DNA from: Bryobacteraceae bacterium
Lineage (GTDB): Bacteria; Acidobacteriota; Terriglobia; Bryobacterales; Bryobacteraceae
DNA length: 64,000 nucleotides
Assembly: GCA_025056455.1 (NCBI GenBank)
Contig: JANWVY010000007.1
Location: forward strand, 124,001-188,000
Direction: 5' to 3'
A model generated the notes under the pieces. That model saw nothing but the letters and a program-made list of their open reading frames with translations, was not told the DNA's origin and made no database searches. Each line of letters opens with the position of its first letter. The first letter of the stretch is position 1. Below, in pieces: positions 37,701-47,354 of the stretch. Position numbers and translations under genes: made by a program.

Positions 37701-37834
37701 GTGCGGATACACCCACACCCACGGTGCGCTTTGCGCCGCTCGCGTTTGGCGAATATGTATTCGAACTGACGGTGACCGACAGCCGGGGCCGCTTCAGCCG
37801 GGCGACGACCAAAGTGTTCTTTGGAGCCTATTGA
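34775..37834 (+). CDS. Giant OmpA-domain / beta-barrel / PKD and Ig-like repeat protein
   Basis: 1019 residues from the GTG at 34775 (AAGGGGGCGG upstream; a signal peptide follows, cut near GWSQG). An earlier in-frame ATG at 34667 would bury the signal. Order: OmpA/Pal-like peptidoglycan-binding domain (about 30-140, LVGHTDSWGSEQYNERLALA and MNRRVVITV); coiled coil (about 190-250); beta-strand-rich probable outer-membrane barrel (about 270-500); PKD domain (about 520-605, IADAGPDQIGIQAGLTTLDG); four Ig-like repeats of about 80 residues (about 606-925, each with SATLSWQTENADTVEISG-like core); final PKD domain (about 930-1019). Probably anchors the outer membrane to the wall and displays repeats. 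Confidence 0.8.
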   Translation: MRYAVWLAVWWFLSAPPGWSQGLATSASKEDWEEINFVFDSSTLVDGYPSLLRLAELLKLNPSYRVKLVGHTDSWGSEQYNERLALARASTVKAFLEKYGARPDQILVSGAGEREPKVDNRTADGRFMNRRVVITVLDEKGRVVSAGGIGDAIRSLERAQSAASATTPLAPTPAATRAPDPRTQQSIEELQRRLNDCCADILKRLDTLADIVNGLRQLRQESGALRDHVDNLQKKQDQLRELLQSQPKPLSLQETQTAAEKGASRAIQQQGNPHFSLLGVNLGADDQGRLTFSGRGRYFLPFKDNFALQAQGEYLYFRDRKEGQFDLGLANRIKAFQAGLFASFKNVQLREFQSGGTLGQAALTLDYIFRRGRLGAFGTKGFLDHAVLRRISITRTLHEETYLKIVDQAGLSAAIALWKRSYLEGNVGYLKSRGYADRPGGTLRLVYPLNDHWALTLEGGMNETLLGRDNNGRVVGGIAWGNFLNPREFHKVAHAVPVDVPRVRYEVLTRRVRTGNEAPIADAGPDQIGIQAGLTTLDGSASYDPEGDPITFAWTQISGPAVSLAGANTSRATFTSAEGQSYVFRLTVTDDKGASSVARVLVTTARIPQVRVVRFAASPQQIRAGQSSSLIWTVENADEVSIDSIGRVDARSGSVSVSPQQTTTYRLTARNRSSEVNETVTVVVEQPSVRVLFFTASPLTLAAGQSATLSWQTENADTVEISGLGAVAQSGTVSVSPSQTTSYTLTARNRFGQATAQLAIQVRPVELPSILRFTAVPGEIGAGESATLIWQVDQASEVSISGLGRVNAAGSSTVTPAQTTNYVLTARNAAGEVSATATVVVIPPVRIVSFTATPASSPRPGEAVRLSWVTENATEATIDGLGSVPTSGSVEVNPTVDTSYTLRAFGRRGQTSATVRVTVAPAVGVPSGGPIADAGPDQVTTSREIRLDGSRSRHPEGLLIGFSWRAVGRQPEAILGADTPTPTVRFAPLAFGEYVFELTVTDSRGRFSRATTKVFFGAY

Positions 37835-37854
37835 TTGCGTTCTCTCTCCGAGAC

Positions 37855-37915
37855 GCTGCTTGCGGACGCGCAGGGCGGTGGGGCGAAGCTCACCGCCCTG
37901 CAAGCAGCGGATTTT
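37855..37915 (+). terminator. Strong hairpin terminator after the OmpA-domain gene
   Basis: The 3' arm CACCGCCCTGCAAGCAGC (37891-37908) pairs with GCAGGGCGGTG and, across an 8-nt bulge, GCTGCTT (37855-37861). It is followed by GGATTTT. It separates the gene from the next giant surface gene. Confidence 0.7.
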
Positions 37916-38056
37916 GCCCGCTAGTTCTCACTACCGGCAGATTTTCCGTGTGTGAACTCGATATAGTGGAATATTCTCGAAGATAATAGCAGGCGCAGTA
38001 CCCTTCATCGCGTCTTCGAGCAGTAAGTTGCTCTGGAAGGAGGGCTGGGGTCAATC

Positions 38057-41000
38057 ATGTGCTACCACTCGCTGCTTTCGAGGCTTTCGATCTTCTTTTT
38101 CACTGGATCGTTATGGGCCCAAGAACTTCCCTCGTTATTCTCCACTGCCGTGCCAGACGCACGGCAGATTCAATCCGTATCCTCGGATCGCGGCTTTGAA
38201 GTACGGCGCAGCCGTTGGGTCCGCTTAAACTGGGATGCAATTCGGAGCGTCACCAGTGGGGTCCGCCGCGTTCAACTGGATCTTTTTCCCGATGTGCAGC
38301 TGGTGGCGCGCGAAACCAGATCTTACTGGTCTCACGATCAACAGACGTTTCTTTGGCACGGCGAGATCGAAGGCATGCAGCGTAGTCAGATTGTGCTGGC
38401 GGCGACAGGTGAGATCGTGTCTGCAAACATCAGCACCGATCAAGGAGCGTTTTATCAAGTCCGGCACGTTGACGGGGCGCTTCACCTTCTAGAGCAGGTT
38501 GATTTGCAGCCGACGAGTCCCGGAGACCGCGGAGTAGCGCCGCCGGCCGAAGCAGCAACGATCGCTAAAGACGCCGAGCGGCTCGCCTCCAGCCGCGCGG
38601 AACGCGATACTAGCGGGAACACAATCATCGACGTTCTCGTCGCCTACACAACGAACGCTCGCATCCAAGCGGGCGGTACGGCTGCCATCCAAAACCGGAT
38701 TCAACTGGCCATGGCTGAAGTGAACCAGAGTTTTGTCAACAGCGGCGTTCACATTCAGATGGTTCTCGTTCACATGATGGAGGTCGCCTACGACGAGAGC
38801 TCAGGAATCGGGCTTGCGCTGACCCGGCTGCGCGATCCAGGTGACGGTTTTATGGACGAGGTTCACACCGAGCGCAACAACTATGGCGCTGATCTGGTGA
38901 GCCTGTGGATCCACCATCTCGGTCCGGCGCCGGCTGGGGCGGTGAGCTTAGGCTACCAGATGACGACGGTTTCCACGGCATTTGCAATTAATGCTTTCAG
39001 TGCGGTTGAACAGTTCTGGGCGCCCGGACCCAACTATGGTTTTGCTCGTGGAATGGGGCACAACATGGGCGCGGCGCTCGATCGCTCGACCGTGGGTGAC
39101 ACGGGGGGCTTCGGCGCTTACTCTTACTCCCACGGCTACCGCTTTACGGGTCCCAATCCCTTCCGCACTATCATGACCGTGCCGTGTGAAACGGTCACCT
39201 GCCCGGTGGTGAACTACTGGTCGAACCCTGACGTGACGGTGAATGGTCAGCCTGCCGGCATCGCAGCTAACCAGCCGAATTCCGCGGACAACCGGCTAAC
39301 GCTCAACAACACCCGCAACACGGTCGCCAATTTCCGGGGGACGGCGGGATGCAACTATGTGGTCAGCCCAACCACGATCAGTCACACCTTTGCTGCCAAC
39401 ACGGGAACCATCAGCGTCACGGCGGCCTCCTCCTGCGTGTGGTATGCAACAACGGGAGAAAGCTGGATTACGATCACTTCCGGAGCAAGTGGCTCGGGGA
39501 GCGGATCCGTCAACTATAGCATCTCCGCCAACCAAAACAACGCCGCCCGGCAAGGGACGATTACCGTTGGCGGGCAAAACGTGACGATTAACCAGGCGGC
39601 AAACCCGAATCCTACGGTCACCATCACGATCGACACCGTACCGTCGGGCTTATCCATAACCGTCGATGGCCAAGCGTATTCTACCCCGCAGATCTTCACT
39701 TGGGTGGCGGGATCTTCCCACACGTTGAGTGCAGGCCTCCAGCAAAGTTCCACAGGAACCCGTCATGTGTTTTTGTCGTGGAGTAACGGAGGCAGCGCCA
39801 CCCAAACCATCATTACGCCCGGAGTGGCCACGAGCTACATCGCCACTTACCAGACCCAGCATCTTCTGACGCTGAACTCGTCGCCAACGAATGGTGGCAA
39901 CGTGGCGACTTCACCATTCTCACCGGACGGCTATTACAACGCCGGCACTACGGTTCAGCTTTCAGCCGCCAACGCGAGCGGCTTTTGGTTCATCAACTGG
40001 TCTGGCGCTTTGGGCGGTTCAACCAATCCGGCCTTTGTCGTCATGGATGCACCAAAATCGGTGACGGCGAATTTCTCGAACACGGCAACCACGGTTCAGG
40101 TTACCGTCACCACAGCTCCAGCTGGGTTACTCGTGCAAGTGGATGGTGCGCAGTACACCTCGCCTGTCAGCTTCACGTGGGTTTCGGGAACCACGCACAC
40201 ACTGAACGCTCCGGCACAGCCGAGTAGCGCAACCACCCGCGCCGTATTCCAGAGCTGGAGCCAAGGAGGGCCAGCTTCACAAACCATCATTGCCCCTTCC
40301 ACCGATACTATCTACACGGCCATTTACAACACGCAGTTTCTGTTAACCACCAACATCACAGGGGGCGGCACGCTCCAGATCAACCCCCCTTCGGCGGACA
40401 ACTTTTATCATGCAGGATCCACCGTTACGCTGACCGCGGTTCCCGCTGTGGGCGGGCAGTTCCAAAACTGGACGGGCTCGGCGACAGGCACCCAAAACCC
40501 GCTTGCTGTCGTCATGGATGGGCCAAAGAACATCACTGCGAACTTCACGCCCGGGGGCAACGTTGTCATTACCTCCATTCCCGCGGGACTGCAAATTACG
40601 GTTGATGGGGTCGTCTACACCACGCCGCAGAGCTTTACGTGGCCTGCGGGAAGCTCTCACGTCATCAGTGCGCCTCAACAGATCGGGACTTCGCCCACGC
40701 GGTACATCTTTGCCAACTGGAGCAATGGTGGTCCTGCCACCCAGACCATCATCGCGCCCGCAACCCAAACCTTTTTCACCGCGACCTACATCACTCAGCA
40801 CCTGCTGACGACGACAGTTGTCGGCGCCGGTGCCATTGTTGCCGATCCGCCTTCGGCCGATGGCTTCTATCCGGCGGGGATCACTGTTCTGTTGACGGCG
40901 AACCCTGCGCCTGGCAGCACATTTGTCAGCTGGAGCGGTGCCGTGACGGGCAACGCCAATCCAGTAGCGGTGGTGATGGACGGGCCCCGCACGGTGACCG

Positions 41001-42568
41001 CCAACATCAACACTCCTCCCTCGCCAGTCACGATCACCAGCTCACCGCAAGGAATGCTGGTTCAGGTGGATGGCGTCAACTACGTAACGCCGCAGACATT
41101 CTTGTGGGCCGTCGGCAGCCAGCACACACTTGTGGCGATTAGCCCAGTGAACACCGTTCCGGGGGTGCGTCAAAACTTCGTCAATTGGAGCCAGGGCGGT
41201 CCTATCGCCCAGACCATCACAACGCCAGCCGCTGCCACCACGTACACGGCCAACTATGTCACTCAGTATCAGCTGACGGCCCAGGTGATACCGGCAGGCT
41301 CGGGCACGATTGTCGCGAATCCCGTTTCGCCCGATGGCTTCTACGATGCAGGAACCACCGTGCAACTGCTAGCGAATCCGGCGATCAGCTTCGACTTTAC
41401 AGGCTGGGCCGGGTCGTTGACGGGAAACGCGAATCCACAAAATTTGCAAATGGTAATGCCCCGCGCCGTAACCGCTTCCTTCACGCCGAGTCCCGTTTGC
41501 GCCTACGGGATTGACCACACGGAGGCTTTCCCGCCCAACTCTGGCGATCTCCGTCAAGTACGCGTACAAACCGGTCCCGCTTGCAACTGGACTGCAACCG
41601 CGAACGTTCCTTGGGTGCAGATCACGAGTGGGTCCACGGGAACCGGGAATGGAACCGTGCTGTTGACCATTCAGGGGAATAACACAGCCGCTCAGCGAAC
41701 GGGCACGGTGACCATTGCCGGATTGACTTACACCATTACCCAACCTTCTGGCCAGTGCAATTTCCAACTACAGGCGCCAGACGGGCTTGTCTTGCCACCT
41801 GCGGCAGCCGCTTATCAAATCAACGTTACGGCGGCGCCCGGCTGCCAGTGGACCGTGCAGAGGAGGGGCGATTGGTTAACGCTTGGAACAACTAGCGGGG
41901 CAGGGAACGGCAGCGTCGCCTTCAACGTGACCGCAAATACGACGGCTGTGCCGCGTACGGCCCGGGTTATCATTGCCGGGATTGTGCTCCATTTTGTCCA
42001 AAAGAGCCCAACTCTCACCCAGCAATATCTCGACGTTCCCGCCACCCATCCCTTCTTTGACTACATTGCCTTGCTCCGCCTGAACAACATACCGGATACT
42101 TGCGAGGCGAACGCCTACTGTCCAGAGACCAGCATTACGCGCTCGTCGATGGCATTGTTCCTGGTGCGCACATTATTAGGCAGCGATAATTTCACCTTCC
42201 CGGAGACTCCTTATTTCACCGACGTGCCAGCGACCCACCCCTACTTCCGCTACATCCAGAAGCTGCGCGAGTTGGGCGTGACGGCCGGATGCACAACGAC
42301 GCGCTTCTGCCCGGATGACCCGGTCACGCGGGGACAGATGGCAGCTTTCTTGGTCCGCGCCCGGCTGGGAGTGCGCTTTGACCAGTCATTCCCCTTCTCG
42401 CCCGTACAACGCTTCCAGGACGTCACGCCGGCCAACATTTTCTTCAGCTACATCCAAAAACTGGGCGAGCTAGGCCTCACCACAGGTTGTACGCCGACGC
42501 AATTCTGCGGCGATGACGTAAACTCTCGCGGGCAGATGGCAGCGTTTCTAGCCCGCGGGTTCTTCTAA
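38057..42568 (+). CDS. Giant metzincin-like surface protein with degenerate active site, BACON, InlB-type and SLH repeats
   Basis: 1503 residues; signal peptide near residues 1-22. A reprolysin-like metallopeptidase region lies at about 190-430, but where the family has HExGHNxGxxHD it reads RGMGHNMGAALD: two of three zinc His and the catalytic Glu are gone. Downstream family landmarks remain (YSHGYRF, IMTVPC, NYWSNPDV). Next come a BACON domain (about 434-515), four repeats of about 155 residues (about 520-1145, each with TVDGxxYxTPxxFTW and NPxxVVMDxPKxVTANF), two more BACON domains (about 1150-1320), and three SLH domains (about 1330-1503), each with a C-x5-C pair. Probably a surface-anchored adhesin or scaffold rather than an active protease. 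Confidence 0.85.
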   Translation: MCYHSLLSRLSIFFFTGSLWAQELPSLFSTAVPDARQIQSVSSDRGFEVRRSRWVRLNWDAIRSVTSGVRRVQLDLFPDVQLVARETRSYWSHDQQTFLWHGEIEGMQRSQIVLAATGEIVSANISTDQGAFYQVRHVDGALHLLEQVDLQPTSPGDRGVAPPAEAATIAKDAERLASSRAERDTSGNTIIDVLVAYTTNARIQAGGTAAIQNRIQLAMAEVNQSFVNSGVHIQMVLVHMMEVAYDESSGIGLALTRLRDPGDGFMDEVHTERNNYGADLVSLWIHHLGPAPAGAVSLGYQMTTVSTAFAINAFSAVEQFWAPGPNYGFARGMGHNMGAALDRSTVGDTGGFGAYSYSHGYRFTGPNPFRTIMTVPCETVTCPVVNYWSNPDVTVNGQPAGIAANQPNSADNRLTLNNTRNTVANFRGTAGCNYVVSPTTISHTFAANTGTISVTAASSCVWYATTGESWITITSGASGSGSGSVNYSISANQNNAARQGTITVGGQNVTINQAANPNPTVTITIDTVPSGLSITVDGQAYSTPQIFTWVAGSSHTLSAGLQQSSTGTRHVFLSWSNGGSATQTIITPGVATSYIATYQTQHLLTLNSSPTNGGNVATSPFSPDGYYNAGTTVQLSAANASGFWFINWSGALGGSTNPAFVVMDAPKSVTANFSNTATTVQVTVTTAPAGLLVQVDGAQYTSPVSFTWVSGTTHTLNAPAQPSSATTRAVFQSWSQGGPASQTIIAPSTDTIYTAIYNTQFLLTTNITGGGTLQINPPSADNFYHAGSTVTLTAVPAVGGQFQNWTGSATGTQNPLAVVMDGPKNITANFTPGGNVVITSIPAGLQITVDGVVYTTPQSFTWPAGSSHVISAPQQIGTSPTRYIFANWSNGGPATQTIIAPATQTFFTATYITQHLLTTTVVGAGAIVADPPSADGFYPAGITVLLTANPAPGSTFVSWSGAVTGNANPVAVVMDGPRTVTANINTPPSPVTITSSPQGMLVQVDGVNYVTPQTFLWAVGSQHTLVAISPVNTVPGVRQNFVNWSQGGPIAQTITTPAAATTYTANYVTQYQLTAQVIPAGSGTIVANPVSPDGFYDAGTTVQLLANPAISFDFTGWAGSLTGNANPQNLQMVMPRAVTASFTPSPVCAYGIDHTEAFPPNSGDLRQVRVQTGPACNWTATANVPWVQITSGSTGTGNGTVLLTIQGNNTAAQRTGTVTIAGLTYTITQPSGQCNFQLQAPDGLVLPPAAAAYQINVTAAPGCQWTVQRRGDWLTLGTTSGAGNGSVAFNVTANTTAVPRTARVIIAGIVLHFVQKSPTLTQQYLDVPATHPFFDYIALLRLNNIPDTCEANAYCPETSITRSSMALFLVRTLLGSDNFTFPETPYFTDVPATHPYFRYIQKLRELGVTAGCTTTRFCPDDPVTRGQMAAFLVRARLGVRFDQSFPFSPVQRFQDVTPANIFFSYIQKLGELGLTTGCTPTQFCGDDVNSRGQMAAFLARGFF

Positions 42569-42601
42569 AGCTCCGGCGGCTTGTTCCGCTCTAGCCGCGG
42601 G

Positions 42602-43363
42602 TCAGTCCAGTGGCGGCACGGCTTCGAAATGGCGGTCGAGGAAATGCTTGAGGTCTTCTGGAAACGGGGCTCTGAAGCGCAGCCCTTCCGATGTGAACTC
42701 CATCTGGGCGCAGTGGAGCGCTTGCCGCGGTAAGGCAAGCCGATTGAGCAGTTCCGGAGTGATACCTGCACGAAGGAATTCCAAAAACACTTCGTCCGGA
42801 ACACCGTACATTTTGTCGCCAACGACTGGGTGACCGAGCCACTCCGCGTGGACCCGAATTTGATGGATGCGACCAGTAAACGGAAGAACCCGGACCAGGG
42901 TGAATTCTTCGTTTGCCGCCAAGGGCTCAAATTTCGTGACAGCGGGTTGTCCGCACGCCACGACGGCTCGCCGGGTCACGACTGCTGAATGTGGGTGCAT
43001 CCCGATGGGCTGGTTCACTTCCACCGGTTGCTGCAGCGCTCCGCGCAAAATGGCGTAATAGATCTTGCGGACGGTGCGGCGCTCCATGGCTCCCTGAAGT
43101 CGCGAAGCGAGCTCTGGAGTCTTCACGAGCAGAACAACGCCGCTGGTTTCACGATCCAGCCGGGTTGGCAGGTGGAGCCTGTCCACTTGGAGATACTCCC
43201 GGCAGGCGCCAATTAAGCTCGACCACGGGCCATGTTTGGAGGGATGGCAGACAATACCCGGGGGCTTGTTCACAACCAACAGGTTTTTATCCTCATGGAG
43301 GATCCACGATCGCAAATCCGTGGGTTCAATGAGCACCGTCCTTGCAGGATGTAGTCCAGCCAC
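42602..43363 (-). CDS. RluA-family 23S rRNA/tRNA pseudouridine synthase
   Basis: 253 residues; GTG start with GAGG upstream. The catalytic motif is HLPTRLDRETSGVVLL (Asp in RLD). Other family blocks are LLVVNKPPGIVCHPS, TGRIHQIRVHAEWLGHPVVGD and ALHCAQM. No S4 domain is present, as in RluA/RluC-short or TruC types. Role: isomerises specific uridines in structured RNA; the exact target cannot be told. It lies 9 nt after gatB and may be co-transcribed. Confidence 0.92.
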   Translation of the reverse strand: MAGLHPARTVLIEPTDLRSWILHEDKNLLVVNKPPGIVCHPSKHGPWSSLIGACREYLQVDRLHLPTRLDRETSGVVLLVKTPELASRLQGAMERRTVRKIYYAILRGALQQPVEVNQPIGMHPHSAVVTRRAVVACGQPAVTKFEPLAANEEFTLVRVLPFTGRIHQIRVHAEWLGHPVVGDKMYGVPDEVFLEFLRAGITPELLNRLALPRQALHCAQMEFTSEGLRFRAPFPEDLKHFLDRHFEAVPPLD

Positions 43364-43372
43364 GCTGTGGCC

Positions 43373-44851
43373 TCAAAGCAATTTTTTCTTGAGAATTTCG
43401 TTCACCAAGGCAGGATTGGCCTGTCCGCGAGAAGCCTTCATGACCTGGCCCACGAAAAATCCTAAAACTGCCGTTTTGCCGCTGCGAAATTGCTCCACCT
43501 GCTTGGGATTTGCCGCCAAGACTTGCTCGATGATTGGCTCCAGCGCGGCCGCGTCGCTGATCTGCCTTAACCCCTCGCGCTCTAAAATCGTGCTCGCTGC
43601 CTCCCCTGTCGCCAGCATCTTGGGGAAAATCTCTTTTGCCAGCTTGCCCGAAAGTTCACCTTTGGAAATGAGCGTAACGAGTTCGCCCAGCCGCTCCGGA
43701 GCAATGGGAGACTCGGTAATGTCCTTGCCTTCGGCCTTGAGCGCGCCCATCAAATCGCCCATCACCCAGTTGGCTACCGCCTTAGGGTCGCTGGAGGAAC
43801 GGGCGGCCGTTTCAAAGTAATCGGCCAGAGCGCGGGTCGAGGTCAATACTTGGGCGTCGTACTCGCGCAGGCCATAGGTTTCGAGAAAGCGCTTCTTTTT
43901 GGCGGAGGGCAACTCCGGCATCTTGGCGCGAATGGCCTCAAGCCAGGAGTCGCTGATGCGGACCGGCGCTAAGTCCGGCTCCGGAAAGTAGCGGTAGTCG
44001 TGAGCCGCCTCTTTGCTGCGCATGCTGAAGGTTTCGCCGAGATCGGGATCGTAGAGCCGCGTCTCTTGAACCACCTGACCGCCACTCTCAATCACCGCAA
44101 TCTGGCGCTCGATCTCATAATCCAGAGCTTGTTTCAGAAAACGGAAGGAGTTGAGATTCTTTACCTCCGCTTTGGTGCCAAACTTTTCCGCACCCTTCAA
44201 CATGACGCTCACGTTTGCATCGCAGCGTAAGTGTCCCTTCTCCATGTCGCAAGTGGAGACTTCGACGAACTGGAGCACTTGCTTGAGCGCGGTGAGATAG
44301 GCATACGCCTCCTCGGAGGTCCGAATATCCGGTTCACTCACAATTTCAATGAGCGGCGTGCCACACCGGTTCAGGTCCACGTAGGTGTAGCGGTCGGAAT
44401 CTTTGAACCCTTCATGAAGGCTCTTGCCCGCATCGTCTTCAATGTGTAAGCGCGTCACGCCAATTCTCTTGGTGACGCCGTTGAGTTCAATCTCAACGTA
44501 GCCGTGGGCCGCAAGCGGCTCGTCGTACTGCGAGATCTGATACCCCTTGGGCAGGTCCGGGTAGAAGTAGTTTTTTCGCGCGAGGCGAGAGAACTGGTTG
44601 ATTTGACAATTCAGCGCCAGTGCCGCTTGAACGGCCATCTCGACCGCAGCGCGGTTTAGTACCGGCAACGCCCCCGGCAATCCCAGACACACGGGACACA
44701 CGTTAGTGTTTGGCGGAGCGCCGAAACCCGTCGGACAGCCACAAAAGATTTTGGTTTTGGTGGCAAGTTGAACGTGTACCTCGAGTCCAATGACGGGCTG
44801 GTACTTGGCAATCACCTCTGGCCGAAGAAGCGATGTAGTTCCAGATGCCAT
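43373..44851 (-). CDS. gatB: Asp/Glu-tRNA(Asn/Gln) amidotransferase subunit B
   Basis: 492 residues, usual length. The GatB opening is [20 protein letters not shown], followed by [19 protein letters not shown] with zinc-site Cys, [18 protein letters not shown] and [20 protein letters not shown]. The C-terminal GatB/YqeY helical domain is near 340-492. Role: with GatA and GatC converts misacylated Glu-tRNA(Gln) or Asp-tRNA(Asn) to the correct amide form. gatA and gatC are not in the window. Consistent with the need to charge the tRNA-Gln found at 63577. Confidence 0.97.
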   Translation of the reverse strand: MASGTTSLLRPEVIAKYQPVIGLEVHVQLATKTKIFCGCPTGFGAPPNTNVCPVCLGLPGALPVLNRAAVEMAVQAALALNCQINQFSRLARKNYFYPDLPKGYQISQYDEPLAAHGYVEIELNGVTKRIGVTRLHIEDDAGKSLHEGFKDSDRYTYVDLNRCGTPLIEIVSEPDIRTSEEAYAYLTALKQVLQFVEVSTCDMEKGHLRCDANVSVMLKGAEKFGTKAEVKNLNSFRFLKQALDYEIERQIAVIESGGQVVQETRLYDPDLGETFSMRSKEAAHDYRYFPEPDLAPVRISDSWLEAIRAKMPELPSAKKKRFLETYGLREYDAQVLTSTRALADYFETAARSSSDPKAVANWVMGDLMGALKAEGKDITESPIAPERLGELVTLISKGELSGKLAKEIFPKMLATGEAASTILEREGLRQISDAAALEPIIEQVLAANPKQVEQFRSGKTAVLGFFVGQVMKASRGQANPALVNEILKKKLL

Positions 44852-44935
44852 CGCTCCATTTTAGCGATGCACTCTGTGGTCTGCGGCAGCGTGGGAGCAA
44901 GCTCCGGCCTAGGGCTCCGCCTTCTGGCGATACTA

Positions 44936-46258
44936 ATGAGGATGCAGCTTTTACGCCAACGCCTGGAATCTTATTTTGAGTTTGAGCGACTTCAAACAAA
45001 CTGGCGCACCGAAGTCGTGGCCGGCCTGACGACGTTCTTAACCATGGCCTACATCATCTTTGTGAACCCCTCCATTCTTGGAGAAGCCGGAATGCCCGTC
45101 ATGGCAGTCACTGCAGCCACTTGCATCGCCTCGGCTACTGGATCGATCCTCATGGGCGCCTGGGCGCGTTACCCAATTGCGCTGGCGCCTGGGATGGGTC
45201 TCAATGCGTACTTCACCTACGCCGTGGTGAAGGGCCTGGGAGTTTCCTGGCAAGTCGCGCTGGGAGCGGTTTTTCTGTCTGGACTCGCGTTCTTCGTTTT
45301 GACGGCTGCGGGACTGCGACAGCTGATTCTGGCCGCATTCCCGGCCGAGCTGTATTCGGCGGTTGCTGTCGGGATCGGATTCTTTATCGCTCTCATTGGA
45401 TTGCGGAACGCGGGGATCATCCAAGGCCATCCAGCGACTTTGGTCACGCTCGGTGATCTCAGTTCGCCCTCCACAACTGTTGCTCTCGGGGGGTTGGTGT
45501 TAACCTCCGTGTTGATGGCCTGGAGGGTGCGAGGCGCAATCTTGCTCGGCGTGCTGACAACAGCGGCCGCGGGTGTGACGGCGGGAATCTTCTCCTGGAA
45601 ACCGCAGCCTGTTTCGCTTTCTGCACTGGGTGGGACGGCGCTGCGGCTGGACATTCCAGGAGCCATGAAAGTAGGCCTGTTGGAGATCGTTTTTGTGTTT
45701 CTGTTTGTGGATTTGTTTGATAATCTCGGGACACTCGTCGGCGTGGGAACCAAGGCCGGGCTGTTTCAAGACGCACGCCAAATCCCCCGCCTTGAGCGGA
45801 TCTTGTTTACCGATTCGGTGGCGACAATTTGCGGCTCGCTTACAGGAACCTCCACCGTCGTGAGCTATATCGAGAGCGCTGCGGGTGTGGCTGCTGGAGG
45901 GAGATCTGGCGTGACCGCAATCGTCGCGGGTTTGATGTTTCTCGTGGCGCTCCTTGTCGCACCGGTGGCCGGAGGCATTCCAGCTGCCGCCACTGCGCCT
46001 GCGCTGATTTTGATCGGTTCGCTAATGGCTTCCCATGCCCGCGACATTTCTTGGGAAGAACCGCTGATCGCCGTACCCGCTTTCCTCACCATCATCACGG
46101 TGCCCTTGAGCTTTAGCATCGCCAATGGCCTGAGCTTTGGCTTTACCGCTTACACTCTGCTTCGGCTTGCGAGGGGTGAGTTTCGCCAGGTGAACTTGCT
46201 TGCCTACGGCCTTACGCTTCTCTTTCTGATCCGCTTCTATTATCTAGGGAAGGCTTGA
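44936..46258 (+). CDS. NCS2/AzgA-type purine permease
   Basis: 440 residues, about 12-14 membrane segments. Family blocks are [20 protein letters not shown] near the N-terminus, [14 protein letters not shown] and [18 protein letters not shown]. These fit AzgA-like adenine/guanine/hypoxanthine:H+ symporters. The start at 44936 (or 44942) is chosen because longer frames overlap the divergent gatB gene. It ends convergently, overlapping the ribbon-helix-helix gene by 47 nt. Confidence 0.9.
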   Translation: MRMQLLRQRLESYFEFERLQTNWRTEVVAGLTTFLTMAYIIFVNPSILGEAGMPVMAVTAATCIASATGSILMGAWARYPIALAPGMGLNAYFTYAVVKGLGVSWQVALGAVFLSGLAFFVLTAAGLRQLILAAFPAELYSAVAVGIGFFIALIGLRNAGIIQGHPATLVTLGDLSSPSTTVALGGLVLTSVLMAWRVRGAILLGVLTTAAAGVTAGIFSWKPQPVSLSALGGTALRLDIPGAMKVGLLEIVFVFLFVDLFDNLGTLVGVGTKAGLFQDARQIPRLERILFTDSVATICGSLTGTSTVVSYIESAAGVAAGGRSGVTAIVAGLMFLVALLVAPVAGGIPAAATAPALILIGSLMASHARDISWEEPLIAVPAFLTIITVPLSFSIANGLSFGFTAYTLLRLARGEFRQVNLLAYGLTLLFLIRFYYLGKA

Positions 46259-46400
46259 GGCGGCCGGCTTGCAGGAGCGCCTGGCGCAGCAAAAATTCAA
46301 TCTGGCCGTTCAAACTCCGAAGATCATCGTCCGCCCAGCGACGGAGAGCTTCTAACAGCTCCCCGTCGATGCGCAAGAGAAATGATTTCCGACCGTCCAT
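46212..46400 (-). CDS. Arc-like ribbon-helix-helix DNA-binding protein
   Basis: 62 residues: [20 protein letters not shown] then [16 protein letters not shown], the beta-strand/helix/helix layout of Arc/MetJ-type repressors. GAGGAAG precedes the ATG. It lies 59 nt after the SPFH gene in the same direction. Inferred role: autorepressor of the SPFH operon, because a palindrome overlaps that operon's -10 box. Its 3' end overlaps the tail of the convergent permease gene. Confidence 0.8.
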   Translation of the reverse strand: MDGRKSFLLRIDGELLEALRRWADDDLRSLNGQIEFLLRQALLQAGRLKPSLDNRSGSEREA

Positions 46401-46459
46401 TCCTGCTTCTTCCTCTTCTTGCGAGACGCGATTTCAATCGCACCGCAAATCAAGTCATG

Positions 46460-47341
46460 CTAGTGATAGATCGTTCCCGTATTGAGTACCGGTTGCGCGC
46501 CCCGCTCGCCGCACAGCACCACAAGCAGATTGCTGACCATAGCCGCTCTTCGCTCGGGGTCGAGCTCGACGACCCGGTTCCGCGCCAACATCTCCAGCGC
46601 CATTTCCACCATTCCAACTGCCCCTTCCACGATCTTTTGCCGCGCAGCAATGATTGCCGATGCTTGCTGGCGTTGAAGCATCGCGGCTGCAATCTCGGGT
46701 GCATAGGCCAGATGGCTAATGCGGGCTTCCATCACTTCAACGCCCGCTTTCGCGAGCCGCTCCTGAATCTCCCTTCTCAGGTGGGTGGCGACTTCGGCGG
46801 TGTTGCCCCGAAGCGACATTTCATTGTCGTTATGGGCGTCATAAGGATACGCGCTTGCTAGGTTTCTTAGTGCGCTCTCACTTTGCACGTGTACGTAGTC
46901 CTCGTAGTTGTCCACTTCGAACACTGCTTCCGCCGAATCCACGACCTTCCAAACCACCACTGCGGCGATCTCAATGGGATTGCCGTCATGATCGTTCACC
47001 TTCAAATTCTCGGTTTCGAAGTTGCGAATACGCAGCGAAATCTTGTGCTTCGAGTAAAAAGGGTTGGCCCATCGTAAGCCGGTCGTTTTCACCGTACCCA
47101 CATATTTGCCAAACAACTGAAGCACTACGGCCTGGTTCGGCGCAACCGTGAACAACCCCGCCATGATCAAAAGATCCGCCAGGATGGCGAGCGATACGAT
47201 CAAGATCGCCATCCCGCGTTCGGAGCGGGGGAGCTCGCGCCCGATCCAGACAAAACCGTAGATGCAGAGCACCAGCACCATCATGGTCAGCAGCAGGACT
47301 GCCATACCAGAAATCGTCGAGCGTTCCAACTCACGTATCAT
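46460..47341 (-). CDS. SPFH/Band 7 (stomatin/prohibitin-like) membrane protein
   Basis: 293 residues from the ATG at 47341 (AAGGAG 7 nt upstream). Two N-terminal transmembrane helices (about 10-34 and 42-65) are followed by the SPFH core ([20 protein letters not shown], then [20 protein letters not shown] and [18 protein letters not shown]) and a helical coiled segment (about 190-270). Family knowledge: SPFH proteins form membrane microdomain cages and often help protease or stress functions. Paired with an Arc-like regulator. Confidence 0.9.
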   Translation of the reverse strand: MIRELERSTISGMAVLLLTMMVLVLCIYGFVWIGRELPRSERGMAILIVSLAILADLLIMAGLFTVAPNQAVVLQLFGKYVGTVKTTGLRWANPFYSKHKISLRIRNFETENLKVNDHDGNPIEIAAVVVWKVVDSAEAVFEVDNYEDYVHVQSESALRNLASAYPYDAHNDNEMSLRGNTAEVATHLRREIQERLAKAGVEVMEARISHLAYAPEIAAAMLQRQQASAIIAARQKIVEGAVGMVEMALEMLARNRVVELDPERRAAMVSNLLVVLCGERGAQPVLNTGTIYH

Positions 47342-47354
47342 CAAGATCTCCTTC

